A stretch of DNA of 11,825 nucleotides from Chloroflexota bacterium (GCA_028287605.1 JAQBPI010000009.1:1-11825), one strand, 5' to 3'; positions 1-8,576 are shown, counted from the stretch's first letter. Notes: a model not told the origin generated them from the letters alone. Made by a program: numbers and translations.

Positions 1-621
1 CCGGCGCAGCCGCTGCGGGGAGCGCGACTCGGCCTCCAGCCCGGCGCGCACCGTCTCCGCTGCCCGCAGCTCGGCGCGCCAGTCGAGGGCGGCGCCTCCG
101 GCGGTCGCCAGGCCACCGGGAGCGCCCTCGAGCACCAGCCCCCGCCGCACCCCGCTGACGTAGGCGGTGGAGACGTGGACGAAGGCGGGCCGCGCGCCGG
201 TGGCGAGAACCGTCTCGACCAGGCCGACGGCGCCGCCGACGTTGGTGCGCAGGGCGGCGTCCAGGGGGCTGTCGAAGGCCACCTCGGCGGCGGAGTGAAC
301 GACCACGTCCACAGCCGAGAGAGCGCGCAGCCCGTCCTCGTCGAGCCCCAGCCCGGGCCGGCCGAGGTCGCCGCCGACGGGGTGCAGGCGCCCGCTGAGC
401 GCCGCCTCCCACCCCTCCCCCAGCCGCTCGCGCAGCGGTACGAAGGCGCGGGAGGCGAGCACCTCGTCGCGCACCCGCCGCTCGGCGCCGTGGCGTCCGG
501 GCCGGACCAGGGTCACCACCCGGCAGCCGGGCACGCTGCGCAGCAGCTTCTCCAGGATGGCGGTGCCGAGGAAGCCGGTGACCCCGGTGAGGAGGACGGT
601 CGCGCCGGACAGGTCGCTCAC
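1..621 (-). CDS. Fatty acyl-CoA reductase (extended SDR, NAD_binding_4 / male-sterility family), N-terminal part
   Basis: The first 207 codons are visible; the gene continues past the left edge. The family reduces fatty acyl-CoA with NAD(P)H to the aldehyde or alcohol. Seen: a Rossmann dinucleotide motif TGVTGFLG at residues 12-19, a VVHSAAEV segment at about 107-114, and VHVSTAYVSG at 148-157 containing the SDR catalytic serine (Ser151). The YxxxK pair would lie outside the window. The insert after residue 180 (WRAELRAAE, then ESRSPQRLRR) matches the spacing of actinobacterial-type acyl-CoA reductases rather than sugar epimerases. The start is GTG at 621; a second in-frame GTG lies at 627, and neither has a clear Shine-Dalgarno. 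It follows rpiA by 37 bp on the same strand. With the WS/DGAT gene two genes upstream it suggests wax ester synthesis. A polyketide-type thioester reductase domain is the main alternative. Confidence 0.8.
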   Translation of the reverse strand, partial: MSDLSGATVLLTGVTGFLGTAILEKLLRSVPGCRVVTLVRPGRHGAERRVRDEVLASRAFVPLRERLGEGWEAALSGRLHPVGGDLGRPGLGLDEDGLRALSAVDVVVHSAAEVAFDSPLDAALRTNVGGAVGLVETVLATGARPAFVHVSTAYVSGVRRGLVLEGAPGGLATAGGAALDWRAELRAAETVRAGLEAESRSPQRLRR

Positions 622-658
622 AGCCACAGCCGCGCAGGATAGCCGCCCCCGTGGCGCA

Positions 659-1336
659 TCAGTCCGCGGTCAGGCGATCGACCGTGCCGTCCCGCCGCGC
701 CACCAGGACGAGGTGGGCCATGCCGCAGAAGAGGCCATGGCCGACCACCCCGGGGATGCCGTCGATCCGCGCCCCCAGCCCCTCGGGGTCGTCGATGACG
801 GGGAGCTCGCCATCGGCGATGAGGTTGCCGTTGTCGGTCTCCAGCGGGCGCCCGGCGGCGTCGAGCCGGAGCCGGAAGCCGCCCCCCACCCGGTCGAGGT
901 GGGCCAGGGTGGAGAGGTGCCCGAAGTGGACCAGCTCGACCGGGAGCAGGCCGCCGAGGGGGTCGCGGAGCTTGCTCTCGTCGGCCACCACCACGAAGCG
1001 GCGGGCCGCAGCGGCGACGATCTTCTCGCGGAGCAGCGCCGCCCCCGCGCCCTTGATGACCCGCAGCCGGCGGTCCACGGCGTCGGCCCCGTCGACGGCG
1101 AGGTCGACACCGGTGGCGTCGAGCTCGACCAGGGGGATGCCCGCCTCGGCGGCGAGCGCCTCGCTCGCCCGCGAGGTGGGCACGCCGCGCAGCCGCATCC
1201 CCTCCCGCACCCTGCGCCCCACCGCGGCGATGAACCAGCGCGCCGTCGAGCCCGTGCCCAGGCCCAGGGTCATGCCGTCCTCGACCAGCTCGGCCGCGGC
1301 CTCGCCGGCGGCGCGCTTCGCGTCCTCGACGTCCAT
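659..1336 (-). CDS. rpiA: Ribose-5-phosphate isomerase A
   Basis: This 225-residue protein interconverts ribose 5-phosphate and ribulose 5-phosphate in the non-oxidative pentose phosphate pathway, in the cytosol. Length fits the family (about 220). Seen: phosphate-binding GLGTGSTA at 25-32, VDGADAVD at 81-88, IKGAGAALLREK at 94-105 holding the conserved lysine (Lys95) and the catalytic-base glutamate (Glu104), VADESK at 117-122, and TDNGNLI at 167-173. The DGADE motif has alanine in place of glutamate at residue 86; the catalytic residues themselves are present. The ATG at 1336 is chosen because AGGAG lies 8 nt upstream, inside the last codons of the acyltransferase gene, and because homology begins there. 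It starts 5 bp after the WS/DGAT stop, so translation is probably coupled. Confidence 0.95.
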   Translation of the reverse strand: MDVEDAKRAAGEAAAELVEDGMTLGLGTGSTARWFIAAVGRRVREGMRLRGVPTSRASEALAAEAGIPLVELDATGVDLAVDGADAVDRRLRVIKGAGAALLREKIVAAAARRFVVVADESKLRDPLGGLLPVELVHFGHLSTLAHLDRVGGGFRLRLDAAGRPLETDNGNLIADGELPVIDDPEGLGARIDGIPGVVGHGLFCGMAHLVLVARRDGTVDRLTAD

Positions 1337-1341
1337 CTCGC

Positions 1342-2814
1342 CTACTCCTGCTCCGGGCTGAGCGCGAGCAGGGTCGCCAGCTCGCCGCGGAGGTTGTCGA
1401 CCAGCGGCCACGCGTCGGGCATCTGCTCGCGGTCGGCGACGATACCGAAGTCCATCTGGCCCTGGTAGCTGAGCACGGTGATGTTCAGCCCCATGCCGTC
1501 GGCGATCACCGAGATCGGGTACTCGTTCAGCACCCGGGTGCCGGCGCAGTAGAGCGGCATCGGCACCCCGGGCACGTTGGAGATGCAGAGGTTCCACGCG
1601 GGGGCCACCGGTCCGCGCGACACCAGCCCGAGCACGGTCCGCGAGGCCCGCGCGAAGACCGCCGGGGGGATCGACTGGGTGATGTCCTGGAGGATGCTCG
1701 CCGGCACCCCCCGGTGGCGCTCCTTCGCCGAGCGCAGCACCTCGTGGGTGCGCCGCAGCCGGAGCACGGGATCCGGCTCGTCGGTGGGGATGGGCACGCC
1801 CATCATCGAGATGCGGTTGCCGTAGGTGCCGAACTGCTCGGGGGTACGCACCGAGAGCGGGATCATCGCGGTGAGCGGACGGTCGGGGAGCTCGGCGTGG
1901 TCGAGCAGCCAGCGCCGCACCGCCCCGGCGGCGATCGCCACCACCACGTCGTTGACGGTCACGCCGAAGCGGTTCTTGACCGCCTTCACCTCATCGAGCG
2001 GGATGGTGGCGAAGCTCACCCTCCGGTGGCCGGAGACGGGGCCGTTGAACACCGTTCGCGGCGCCATGTTCCGCGGCATCTCCAGCACCTCGCCGGGCTC
2101 GACGCCGGGGATCAGCCGGGCGATGCGGCGGCTGACCCTGGCCACCATCGCGGTGCCGGGGATGGCGCCGACGCCGGGCAGAGTGTCGAGGTTCGCGACC
2201 ATCGGGGGCAGCCCGCGCAGGGTGCGCAGTGGCTGGCGCGGCAGGTTGGCGAGACCGCGGCCGAAGAGCTCCAGCCCACCGGGGGCGCGGGCGGGCCGGC
2301 CGTCGACTTCCGGCGGGGGGATCACCCGACCCTCGGGCTCGAGGTCGAGCACCACGGAGAGGATCTCGGCGCCGGACATGCCGTCGATTGCCGAGTGGTG
2401 GATCTTGGTGAACATCCCGACCCGGCCGCCGGCGACGTTGTGGATGACGTAGAGCTCCCACAGCGGCCGGGTGCGGTCGAGCGGCCGGGAGTGGATGCGC
2501 GCCACCTGCTCGGCGAGCTGGCGGTCGTCGCCGGGGTCGGGGAGGGCCAGCTCGCGGACGTGGTACTCGAGGTCGAACTCGGGGTCCTCGATCCAGTAGG
2601 GGTGGTCGATGCCCAGCGGCACCTCGGCGAGGCGCCAGCGGAAGGGGGGCAGCAGGTGGAGCCGCGTCGCGAGCAGGTCGGAGACCCGCTGCGCGGTGAA
2701 CGGCTCACCCGAGACCGCGGCGGCCTCGAGGATGGTCAGGCTGCCGACGTGACCGTAGTTGTGCCGGTCCTCGAGCGCGAGGAACTGCGCGTCGAGGCTG
2801 GTGAGCTGTCGCAC
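1342..2814 (-). CDS. Wax ester synthase / diacylglycerol O-acyltransferase (WS/DGAT)
   Basis: A full-length 490-residue member of the WS/DGAT family, which esterifies acyl-CoA to fatty alcohols (wax esters) or diacylglycerol (triacylglycerol), usually at the membrane or lipid-body surface. Seen: N-terminal LTSLDAQFLALE typical of the family, PLDRTRPLWE at 111-120, the catalytic HHSAIDG at 139-145 (HHxxxDG), NDVVVAIAAGA at 288-298, and ISNVPGVPMPLY at 411-422. The start is GTG at 2814 with a GGGGGA purine run just upstream; an out-of-frame ATG overlaps it at 2816. It precedes rpiA by 5 bp and the acyl-CoA reductase by one more gene. The reductase could supply its alcohol substrate; which acceptor is preferred cannot be read from the sequence. 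Confidence 0.93.
   Translation of the reverse strand: MRQLTSLDAQFLALEDRHNYGHVGSLTILEAAAVSGEPFTAQRVSDLLATRLHLLPPFRWRLAEVPLGIDHPYWIEDPEFDLEYHVRELALPDPGDDRQLAEQVARIHSRPLDRTRPLWELYVIHNVAGGRVGMFTKIHHSAIDGMSGAEILSVVLDLEPEGRVIPPPEVDGRPARAPGGLELFGRGLANLPRQPLRTLRGLPPMVANLDTLPGVGAIPGTAMVARVSRRIARLIPGVEPGEVLEMPRNMAPRTVFNGPVSGHRRVSFATIPLDEVKAVKNRFGVTVNDVVVAIAAGAVRRWLLDHAELPDRPLTAMIPLSVRTPEQFGTYGNRISMMGVPIPTDEPDPVLRLRRTHEVLRSAKERHRGVPASILQDITQSIPPAVFARASRTVLGLVSRGPVAPAWNLCISNVPGVPMPLYCAGTRVLNEYPISVIADGMGLNITVLSYQGQMDFGIVADREQMPDAWPLVDNLRGELATLLALSPEQE
1345..1349 (-). promoter_or_regulatory. Shine-Dalgarno of rpiA embedded in the end of the WS/DGAT gene
   Basis: AGGAG on the minus strand, 8 nt before the rpiA ATG. 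It overlaps the last sense codon and stop of the upstream gene (GAG CAG GAG TAG). The arrangement fixes the rpiA start and suggests ribosomes finishing the acyltransferase can reinitiate on rpiA. Confidence 0.7.
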
Positions 2815-2902
2815 ATTCCCCCATCCGAACCCGGGCCGGAGCCGCTCCCCGGACCTTACTCCGGTGGCATCCCGAACGCGAGGTCGGCGGGTGGGGGCCG
2901 GC

Positions 2903-3217
2903 TCAGCTCGCCATGCGGCGGCGGAGGTCCTCGACCGCGACGGGCGGTGGCAGCTGCGGGTGGAGCATGTACCGCTCCTGCACCGCGAAGATCATCTCGA
3001 TGAGCTGGGCCGCCGCGTCGGTGTCCGACACCGACGCACCGTGACGGCGCAGCGCGGCGCGCACCCTGCCGGGGACCTCGGTGCCCCGCAGGTTCATCTC
3101 CTCGAGCTGCGACAGCAGGCCGTCGAGCTCGCAGAGCGCCTGTCGACGCTGCCTGCGTATCGACCCGTTCTCGGCCGGCCATGACAGGTGGTTCAGCATT
3201 CGGTTTCTGACAAACAC
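2903..3217 (-). CDS. Small hypothetical protein, 104 aa
   Basis: I do not recognise this protein. It is charged and looks largely helical: a basic N-terminal third (SIRRQRRQALCELDGLL), a middle RVRAALRRHG, a hydrophobic helix AAQLIEMIFAVQERYML, and a short proline-rich turn before a basic C-terminus (LRRRMAS). There is no signal peptide, membrane segment or obvious metal site. The GTG at 3217 is preferred because AAGGAG sits 9 nt upstream at 3227-3232; an in-frame ATG at 3199 lacks a ribosome site, and a longer reading to 3388 would run through the promoter-like region. It lies 88 bp ahead of the WS/DGAT gene on the same strand, with a palindrome and promoter candidate upstream, so it may be the first gene of that operon. 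A regulatory role is conceivable but unsupported by any recognised domain. Confidence 0.65.
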   Translation of the reverse strand: MFVRNRMLNHLSWPAENGSIRRQRRQALCELDGLLSQLEEMNLRGTEVPGRVRAALRRHGASVSDTDAAAQLIEMIFAVQERYMLHPQLPPPVAVEDLRRRMAS

Positions 3218-3226
3218 GGCGTCAAG

Positions 3227-3232
3227 CTCCTT
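3227..3232 (-). promoter_or_regulatory. Shine-Dalgarno deciding the start of the small hypothetical protein
   Basis: AAGGAG on the minus strand, separated by 9 nt from GTG at 3217. It is the only good ribosome site near the candidate starts and excludes both the later ATG at 3199 and the longer reading. Confidence 0.65.
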
Positions 3233-3248
3233 CGGAACGGGGCTGACC

Positions 3249-3264
3249 GTCCATCCGGATGGAC
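3249..3264. promoter_or_regulatory. Perfect 16-bp palindrome, candidate operator
   Basis: GTCCATCCGGATGGAC reads the same on both strands. Its core TCCGGATGG (3254-3262) recurs in direct orientation at 3295-3303, a shift of 41 bp or about four helical turns. The second copy overlaps the proposed -10 of the promoter at 3300-3328. Such an arrangement is typical of paired sites for a dimeric regulator. The palindrome lies 31 bp upstream of the small protein's GTG, in the presumed 5' untranslated region. No regulator is assigned. Confidence 0.45.
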
Positions 3265-3299
3265 CCGCTGCAAACGAACACATGCACCGGTCACTCCGG

Positions 3300-3328
3300 A
3301 TGGTAATTGCTTCTCGTGACCCTGACCA
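3300..3328 (-). promoter_or_regulatory. Candidate promoter for the small protein and wax operon
   Basis: On the minus strand TGGTCA (3323-3328) and TACCAT (3300-3305) are separated by 17 bp, each matching four of six positions of the TTGACA/TATAAT consensus. Transcription would begin near 3293, leaving about 75 nt of leader. The surrounding gap (3218-3441) is lower in GC than the flanking genes, as expected for a promoter region. Confidence 0.35.
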
Positions 3329-3392
3329 GAGGCTGGTTGTGCCAAAACGCGCCGATCGAACGGAACGGATCGCATCTCCAGTGCACATTCAA

Positions 3393-3417
3393 CGCACGGG
3401 ACCCCCGGTTCCCTGCG
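3393..3417 (-). terminator. Possible hairpin downstream of lipB
   Basis: The arms CGCA-GGGA-CC and GG-TCCC-TGCG can pair with a single-base bulge on each side around a three-base loop, 25-49 bp after the lipB stop. On the minus strand it is followed by TTGAATGT rather than a clear U-run, so an intrinsic terminator is only possible, not shown. Confidence 0.3.
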
Positions 3418-3441
3418 CTCCGGTGTGTTTGACGCTTTTGG

Positions 3442-4170
3442 TCAGGCAGCGGAGGCGGCGAGCTCGGCCAGCCGGCGGCCGGCCGGCACCGCCACCCGGC
3501 CCAGGGCGGCGGCGAGGTGGGCGGCGAGCGCGGGGGCCAGCCGCTCCGGCGTCCAGCCGGACGCTCCCAGCCGCTCCAGCGAGGTGACCCCGCCGTCGCT
3601 GATCCCGCAGGGCACCACCTCGGCGAACCAGGCCAGGTCGGTGGTGACGTTGATCGCCAGCCCGTGGAGGGTGACCCCGCGGCTGAGCTTCACCCCGATG
3701 GCGCCGAGCTTCTCCTCGCCCACCCAGACGCCGGTGTAGGGGGGACGCAGCCCCGCGGTGACCCCCGCGGTCGCCGCGGCGCCGAGCATCGCCTCCTCGA
3801 GGGCGCGGACGTAGCGGAGCACGTCGCCCTGCCCGGGGTGCCCGGGGACGGGAAGGACCTCGGCGAGGCGGAGGATGGGATAGGCGACCAGCTGCCCGGG
3901 CCCGTGGAAGGTGACCGAGCCGCCGCGGTCGACCTCGACGTAGTCGGCGCCCAGCGAGCGGATCCGCTCGGCGCCGCCGGGGACGTGCTCCGGGCTCCCG
4001 TTCCGCCCCATGGTGAACACCGGAGGGTGCTCGAGGAGGAGGACGCAGTCGGCGTCGAGGTCGCCGGCGGCGCGGGCCCGGGCGAGCCGCTGCTGCAGAG
4101 CCCAGGCGTCGGCGTAGCCCACCGTGCCCAGCCAGACGTGGCCGAGCTCGGGAGCCGTCCCCGGGCTCAC
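3442..4170 (-). CDS. lipB: Octanoyl-[acyl-carrier-protein]:protein N-octanoyltransferase LipB
   Basis: LipB moves the octanoyl group from acyl carrier protein onto a lysine of lipoyl domains (2-oxoacid dehydrogenase E2, glycine cleavage H), the substrate for LipA. The 242-residue product is of normal length. Seen: RGGSVTFHGPGQLVAYPI at 82-99, the family signature; GEEKLGAIGVKLSRG at 141-155, with Lys144 matching the catalytic lysine; LHGLAINV at 158-165; and VVPCGI at 175-180, with Cys178 matching the catalytic thiol. The GTG at 4170 overlaps the lipA stop by 4 bp (GTGA), which favours this start. The frame stays open far upstream through lipA, but that extension is an antisense-like artefact of high GC. 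The last 20 residues are alanine-rich. Confidence 0.94.
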   Translation of the reverse strand: MSPGTAPELGHVWLGTVGYADAWALQQRLARARAAGDLDADCVLLLEHPPVFTMGRNGSPEHVPGGAERIRSLGADYVEVDRGGSVTFHGPGQLVAYPILRLAEVLPVPGHPGQGDVLRYVRALEEAMLGAAATAGVTAGLRPPYTGVWVGEEKLGAIGVKLSRGVTLHGLAINVTTDLAWFAEVVPCGISDGGVTSLERLGASGWTPERLAPALAAHLAAALGRVAVPAGRRLAELAASAA

Positions 4171-5120
4171 CCCCCGGCCGCCGCGACCGGCGCCGAGCCC
4201 GCCTGGTCGGCGGCGTGGTAGCTGCTCCGCACCAGCGGCCCCGACTCGACGTGCTCGAACCCGAGGCGGACGCCGAACTCGCGGAGCTCGTCGAACTCCT
4301 CCGGGGGGACGAAGCGGACCAGCGGGTGGTGCTTCAGCGAGGGCCGCAGGTACTGCCCGATGGTGACGATCTCGACGTCGTGCGCCCGCATCATCGTGAG
4401 CAGCTCGCGCACCTCGTCGAGGCTCTCGCCGAGGCCCAGCATCAGCCCCGACTTGGTGCGGCTGCGCGGCTCCATCCGCTTCCCCGCCTGGAGCAGGCGG
4501 AGGCTCTGGAGCAGGTCGGCCCTGGGGCGCACCCGGCGGTAGAGGCGGCCGACGGTCTCGACGTTGTGGTTGAAGATCTCCGGCGCCTCGTCCATGACGG
4601 TGCGCAGCGAGTCCTCGCTGCCGTTGAAGTCGGGGGTGAGCACCTCGACGGTGGTGCCCGGAGAGGCGGCGCGGATCGCCCGGATGGTCTCCGCGAAGAG
4701 CCCGGCGCCGAAGTCGGGGAGGTCGTCGCGGTCGACCGAGGTGACCACCGCGTGGCGCAGGCGCATCCGCGCCACCGCCTCCCCCACCCGGCGCGGCTCG
4801 TCGGCGTCGACGTCGCCGCCGCGGCGGCCGCTCCTCACCGCGCAGAAGGCGCAGGCCCGGGTGCAGACGTCGCCCAGGATCATGAAGGTGGCGGTGCCCT
4901 GGCCCCAGCACTCGCCGATGTTCGGGCAGCGCGCCTCCTCGCAGACGGTGTTCAGCTCGAGGCCGCGCATGATCCCCTTGAGGCGGGTGTAGCCCTCGCC
5001 GGCGGGGAGGCGGACGGTGAGCCACGGCGGCCTCCGATCCACCCCGTCGGGGAGGAGGCGGAGGTGGGCCGGGCGCTGGTCGGGGACGCGGGGCGCGGGG
5101 ACGACGGGAAGCGGTTCCAT
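4167..5120 (-). CDS. lipA: Lipoyl synthase LipA (radical SAM)
   Basis: LipA inserts two sulfurs into protein-bound octanoyl chains using two [4Fe-4S] clusters. The 317-residue protein carries the auxiliary-cluster motif CEEARCPNIGEC (Cys60, Cys65, Cys71), the radical SAM motif CTRACAFC (Cys86, Cys90, Cys93), LTPDFNG, FNHNVETV, SGLMLGLGE, and the C-terminal RSSYHA containing the conserved serine that ligates the auxiliary cluster. All key residues are present. The start is ATG at 5120; no strong Shine-Dalgarno precedes it, and a TAGAGT hexamer ends 8 nt upstream, so the message could be leaderless or nearly so. Its last 4 bp overlap lipB. It is divergent from the aldehyde dehydrogenase gene with 38 bp between starts. 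Confidence 0.96.
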   Translation of the reverse strand: MEPLPVVPAPRVPDQRPAHLRLLPDGVDRRPPWLTVRLPAGEGYTRLKGIMRGLELNTVCEEARCPNIGECWGQGTATFMILGDVCTRACAFCAVRSGRRGGDVDADEPRRVGEAVARMRLRHAVVTSVDRDDLPDFGAGLFAETIRAIRAASPGTTVEVLTPDFNGSEDSLRTVMDEAPEIFNHNVETVGRLYRRVRPRADLLQSLRLLQAGKRMEPRSRTKSGLMLGLGESLDEVRELLTMMRAHDVEIVTIGQYLRPSLKHHPLVRFVPPEEFDELREFGVRLGFEHVESGPLVRSSYHAADQAGSAPVAAAGG

Positions 5121-5128
5121 CTCGGTTC

Positions 5129-5134
5129 ACTCTA
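5129..5134 (-). promoter_or_regulatory. Candidate -10 element for lipAB
   Basis: TAGAGT on the minus strand fits TANNNT and ends 8 nt before the lipA ATG. No good -35 is seen. It sits inside the octamer CACTCTAC (plus strand 5128-5135), which also occurs at 8576-8583 in the other divergent gap. Confidence 0.3.
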
Positions 5135-5158
5135 CATCGGGAGTGGAACAATCCCGCC

Positions 5159-6784
<1,626 letters not shown>

Positions 6785-6797
6785 CCCGCCACCGGCC

Positions 6798-7565
6798 TCA
6801 GCTCCGCCACGGCTCCCACTGGAAGCGGCGGACGGCGATCGTCACCCCCACGAGCCCCCAGACCAGCAGCACCCACAGGTGAGCGGCGGGCAGCCCCGGC
6901 TGGTTGCCCTGCGGGTCGAAGGCGGCGAGGAGGGCCAGCGCGAAGTGGCGCATCGGGAACCAGTCGGCGATGCGGCTGAGCACCGAGCTCGGGTCGAGCG
7001 GGTAGAAGGTCCCGGAGATGAAGAGCAGCGGCAGCACCACCGCGTTGGTGACCGCCGGCGCCGCCTCGGCGTTGGGGATCAGCGAGGAGAGGGCGAGGCC
7101 GAGCGCGCAGAAGCTCATCCCTCCGACCACCAGCACCAGCAGGAGCATGGCCGGGTGGCGGGGCGCGGCGATCCCGTAGATCAGCATCCCCGCGGCGGTG
7201 AGCAGCCCCGAGAGGATGGCGCTGACCACGGCCGAGGAGCCGATCAGCCCGGCCATGAACACCCAGGGCGGCAGCGGGGTGCCGCGCAGCCGCTTCAGCA
7301 CCCCGGAGTCGCGGCGGATGGTGACCGACATGCTGATGTTGGTCATGCAGGCGCCGATGACCCCGAAGGTGATCAGCGCGGGCACGTAGTACGCGTTGTA
7401 CGGGATGTTCCCCATCGATTCGATCCGCGCGCCCCTGTTGAGGCTGCCGAAGATGAGCAGGAACATCACCGGGAAGGCGAACGCGAAGAAGGCGCTGGCG
7501 GGGTTGCGCCAGAAGGTGCGCTGCTCGAAGCGCACCTGGCGGAGGACGAGGGCGGCGTCGCTCAT
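6798..7565 (-). CDS. ABC-2 type transporter permease
   Basis: A 255-residue integral membrane protein with about six hydrophobic segments near residues 23-40, 60-80, 102-122, 139-160, 172-187 and 229-245, as in DrrB/NodJ-like ABC-2 permeases. Between segments 2 and 3 the family motif RRDSGVLKRLRGTPLPP (84-100) is clear. Such permeases pair with one ATPase to export drugs, lipids or polysaccharide. The start ATG at 7565 is 78 bp after the ATPase stop on the same strand. Nothing resembling a ribosome site lies close to it, as a GC-rich hairpin occupies 7572-7590. The substrate cannot be told from sequence. Confidence 0.9.
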   Translation of the reverse strand: MSDAALVLRQVRFEQRTFWRNPASAFFAFAFPVMFLLIFGSLNRGARIESMGNIPYNAYYVPALITFGVIGACMTNISMSVTIRRDSGVLKRLRGTPLPPWVFMAGLIGSSAVVSAILSGLLTAAGMLIYGIAAPRHPAMLLLVLVVGGMSFCALGLALSSLIPNAEAAPAVTNAVVLPLLFISGTFYPLDPSSVLSRIADWFPMRHFALALLAAFDPQGNQPGLPAAHLWVLLVWGLVGVTIAVRRFQWEPWRS

Positions 7566-7571
7566 TTTCTC

Positions 7572-7611
7572 AGGGGGGTGTTCCCCCCCTCGCTCCGGCG
7601 GCGGAGCCGCC
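7572..7611. repeat. Two tandem GC-rich hairpins between the ABC ATPase and permease genes
   Basis: The first hairpin (7572-7590) pairs AGGGGGG with CCCCCCT around a five-base loop. The second (7597-7611) pairs GGCGGC with GCCGCC around GGA; an alternative fold pairs GCTCCG with CGGAGC across 7592-7608. They occupy the 78-bp gap inside an otherwise conventional two-gene operon, directly in front of the permease start. They may be a dispersed REP-like element, an RNA stem that stabilises the ATPase message, or a translation attenuator for the permease. Confidence 0.5.
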
Positions 7612-7643
7612 TGCGCTCACCCCGCCCAGACTGATGAGCACGC

Positions 7644-8537
7644 TCATGCGGGCGTCCTGGTCAGCTCGAGGTAGACGTCCTCGAGCGAGGGGCGCAGCAC
7701 CTCCAGCCCGGGCAGCTCGAGCTCGCGCGCCACCGCCCAGGCGGTGAGCTCGTGGAGGGTGCGGGTCGGGGTCGCCGTCTCCACCACCACCCTGCCGTTG
7801 TCGGCCCGGGCGGGCATCGGCAGGGCGGCGAGGTCGAGTCCCCCCGGGAGGACGAAGCGGATGCGTGCCGCCGCGGTCTGGCGGCCGCCCAGGGTCTCGG
7901 GAGTGCCCTCGGCGACCACCTCCCCGCCGGCGATCACACAGATGCGATCGGCCAGGCTCTGCGCCTCGTCCATGTAGTGGGTGGTGAGCAGCACGGTGCG
8001 GCCCAGGGTGCGGATGCTGCGCACGATCTCCCAGGCGTCACGCCGCGCCGAGGGGTCGAAGCCGGTGGTGGGCTCGTCGAGGAAGATGAGCTCGGGGTCG
8101 CCGATCAGCGCCAGGGCGAGGTCGAGGCGGCGCTGCTGGCCGCCGGAGAGGGTCCTGATCCGCGCCCCCACCTTCTCGGTGAGGCCGACCAGCTCCAGCA
8201 CCTCGCCGGCCGGCCGCGGCCTCGGGTAGTAGCCGGCGTAGAGCTCGAGCAGCTCGCGCACCGAGAGCGCCCGGGGCATGGCGCACTCCTGGAGCATGAT
8301 CCCGACCCGGGCGCGCAGCCCCCGCCCTCCGGCGGCGGGGTCGACGCCGAGCACCGACACCCTGCCGGCGTCGCGGCGGCGGTAGCCCTCGAGGATCTCC
8401 ACCACCGTGGTCTTGCCCGCGCCGTTGGGGCCGAGCAGCCCGAAGACCTCGCCCTCGGCGACCTCGAAGCTCAGCCCGCGGACCGCCTCGACACCGCCGT
8501 ACGACTTCCTCAGGCCCTCGACGGCGATCGCCGGCAC
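7644..8537 (-). CDS. ABC transporter ATP-binding protein (DrrA-like)
   Basis: This 297-residue nucleotide-binding subunit powers the adjacent ABC-2 permease. Seen: Walker A GPNGAGKTT at 36-44, Q-loop LQE at 82-84, signature LSGGQQRRLD at 130-139, Walker B ELIFLDEP at 149-156, D-loop region GFDPSAR, and H-loop His187 in TTHYMDEA. After residue about 215 comes a C-terminal DUF4162-like domain ending SLEDVYLELT, typical of drug or lipid exporters of the DrrA/CcmA class. The GTG at 8537 is well supported by GGAGG with a 6-nt spacer (8544-8548). It is the first gene of the operon and is divergent from the methyltransferase. The substrate is unknown. Confidence 0.94.
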   Translation of the reverse strand: MPAIAVEGLRKSYGGVEAVRGLSFEVAEGEVFGLLGPNGAGKTTVVEILEGYRRRDAGRVSVLGVDPAAGGRGLRARVGIMLQECAMPRALSVRELLELYAGYYPRPRPAGEVLELVGLTEKVGARIRTLSGGQQRRLDLALALIGDPELIFLDEPTTGFDPSARRDAWEIVRSIRTLGRTVLLTTHYMDEAQSLADRICVIAGGEVVAEGTPETLGGRQTAAARIRFVLPGGLDLAALPMPARADNGRVVVETATPTRTLHELTAWAVARELELPGLEVLRPSLEDVYLELTRTPA

Positions 8538-8576
8538 CGCGTTCCTCCGTTATCCTCCCCGCGCTGACGCCGGGAC

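Noticed and set aside
1714..3003. Long plus-strand open frame opposite WS/DGAT
   Set aside because: Antisense shadow; rich in His, Gly, Asp and Arg without family features, and WS/DGAT on the minus strand is complete.
3218..3388. Longer N-terminus (161 aa) for the small hypothetical protein
   Set aside because: It would translate through the palindrome and promoter candidate, and a good ribosome site supports the GTG at 3217.
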